Positions 6,369 through 7,388 of a stretch of DNA of 7,388 nt are shown here, in pieces; positions within the stretch are counted from its first letter, which is position 1; each line of letters begins with the position of its first letter. The stretch lies in NCBI GenBank assembly GCA_004299465.1, contig SCST01000535.1, forward strand, positions 1-7,388. The letters are read 5' to 3'. Position numbers and translations under genes: made by a program. The DNA is from Methylovulum sp. Its GTDB lineage: Bacteria > Pseudomonadota > Gammaproteobacteria > Methylococcales > Methylomonadaceae. Under the pieces are notes generated by a model. It saw only the letters and a program-made list of their open reading frames with translations. It did no database searches and was not told the origin of the DNA.

Positions 6369-6385
6369 CCGGCAGTCGATGCCGG
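6369..6385. repeat. Perfect hairpin in the leader of the PP2C gene
   Basis: CCGGCA (6369-6374) and TGCCGG (6380-6385) form a 6-bp stem around a five-base loop, 23 bases upstream of the PP2C ATG. No T-run follows on either strand. It may be a 5' leader hairpin or a small operator. The rest of the 286-base divergent spacer (6346-6631) is AT-rich, with no gene seen and no promoter I can place confidently; TTGAAC at 6530 with TATAGA at 6551 (spacer 15) is a weak candidate for the plus-strand gene. Confidence 0.35.
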
Positions 6386-6631
6386 GGCTATTGCGATACT
6401 TTATCATACAATTCATAAACTTATTCCTTATGCTTTAATGACGGTTCCGTACTGCCCTAAATATCTATGTTTATGGTAGCATTATCATGCGCCGACGAAT
6501 TACGCTTAATGTAACTTTAATCAGGGAATTTGAACGTAAAGGACACACGATATAGAAACTCCGCCTGACATATTAAAATAACAAGCCGAGCCAAAACCTG
6601 GACGCCCCCTCAACATGTGAGTAGAACGGTT

Positions 6632-7388
6632 ATGAAGACTGATCAAACCACCTGCATTATTTCAACAAACGGGCGAATGATGGCAGAGACCCGCTGGACA
6701 GCCTGTCTGGTTGTCGTATGGGGGATCGGCATCGGCAACAAAATCCTGCTCAATAAAAATGAAATGACCATCGGCCGCGCCAGGGACGTAGACTTGCGCC
6801 TTGCGGAAGCGGGGGTATCGAGACGGCACGCCGTTATTCAACGCCGGGGCGAGCTTGAGTTTTTGCTGATTGATACCGATAGCACCAATGGTACGCTGAT
6901 AAACTCAGACCGCATAAAAGAGGCTGTGTTAAAAGACCAGGACCTTATCACCATCGGCGATAACCGCTTAAAGTTTATTGCCGCAGACAGCCCGGAACAG
7001 CCCTATTACGAAGAACTTTATCGCCAGGCGCAGATGGACAAGGCCTTACAGGTCTATAACAAACACTATTTTTTAACCAAGCTGGATGAAGAAATGATGC
7101 GCTGTAAGCGTTATGGACCCCCCTTATCGCTGATATTATTGGATGCCGATCATTTCAAGCGGCTTAATGACACTTACGGGCATTTGGCGGGCGATGCGGC
7201 GTTAATACAGCTTGCCGAAATCATCAAAAAACGTATCCGTGATACGGATGTTTTATGCCGCTATGGCGGCGAAGAATTCACCATTATCATGCCGCAAACC
7301 CATCAGCAACAAGCCTATGTATCGGCTGAACATATCCGCATATTGGTTGCTAAAACCCCGGTCAACCATGACAACACCGTTATTGATA
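6632..7388 (+). CDS. FHA domain-GGDEF diguanylate cyclase, C-terminus outside window
   Basis: Makes c-di-GMP from two GTP, probably under control of a phosphothreonine-binding FHA domain. The 252 codons visible show an N-terminal FHA domain (about 25-117) with the key residues intact: TIGRA (46-50, R49), SRRH (63-66) and DSTNGT (83-88, N86). A GGDEF domain follows from about 133: YNKHYF (142-147), the metal-binding LLDADHFKRLNDTYGH (169-184) with D171, RDTD (203-206) as the product-inhibition I-site exactly five residues before the signature, and GGEEF (212-216). The end of the cyclase domain lies beyond the window. No membrane segment is evident, so it is likely cytoplasmic. The ATG at 6632 lacks a strong ribosome site; ATGs at 6677 and 6680 are possible but would trim residues ahead of the FHA domain. 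Divergent from the PP2C gene. Confidence 0.93.
   Translation, partial: MKTDQTTCIISTNGRMMAETRWTACLVVVWGIGIGNKILLNKNEMTIGRARDVDLRLAEAGVSRRHAVIQRRGELEFLLIDTDSTNGTLINSDRIKEAVLKDQDLITIGDNRLKFIAADSPEQPYYEELYRQAQMDKALQVYNKHYFLTKLDEEMMRCKRYGPPLSLILLDADHFKRLNDTYGHLAGDAALIQLAEIIKKRIRDTDVLCRYGGEEFTIIMPQTHQQQAYVSAEHIRILVAKTPVNHDNTVID

Noticed and set aside
6488..6556. A 22-codon ORF (MRRRITLN...) in the spacer before the FHA-GGDEF gene
   Set aside because: Too short to support, no clear ribosome site, and no recognisable leader-peptide composition.

Overview
The window reads as ordinary gammaproteobacterial chromosome of roughly 50% GC. A methanotroph-like lineage (Methylococcales) is my best guess, from the combination of an exosortase/PEP-CTERM-associated acyltransferase, a HopJ-family protein and an FHA-GGDEF protein. 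This assignment is an inference from gene content and could not be checked by alignment. No rRNA, tRNA, CRISPR array, insertion sequence or integrase was seen.

Layout. Positions 1-963 (minus) hold the N-terminal 321 codons of a sodium:neurotransmitter symporter family transporter, cut by the window edge. It diverges from a plus-strand run: smpB (trans-translation), a cysteine hydrolase of the isochorismatase family, a HopJ-family protein, purC (SAICAR synthase) and a Nudix hydrolase. Spacings are short between smpB, the hydrolase and hopJ, which suggests co-transcription. purC and the Nudix gene are separated from their upstream neighbours by 48-70 bases, each gap with an inverted repeat in or beside it.

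The Nudix gene converges, with 23 bases between stops, on a minus-strand pair. This pair is a heme-oxygenase-like diiron (HDO/TENA-type) protein followed 43 bases later by a LuxI/GNAT-type acyltransferase of the exosortase-associated family. It is the most interesting part of the window: an acyl-transfer enzyme related to autoinducer and N-acyl amino acid synthases, paired with a putative oxidative tailoring enzyme. The product is unknown.

Upstream of that pair, also on the minus strand, is a complete PP2C-type Ser/Thr phosphatase. It diverges across a 286-base spacer from an FHA-GGDEF diguanylate cyclase that runs off the right edge. A phosphatase beside a phosphothreonine reader fused to a cyclase suggests that Ser/Thr phosphorylation is linked to c-di-GMP signalling. 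No kinase and no exosortase gene is visible here.
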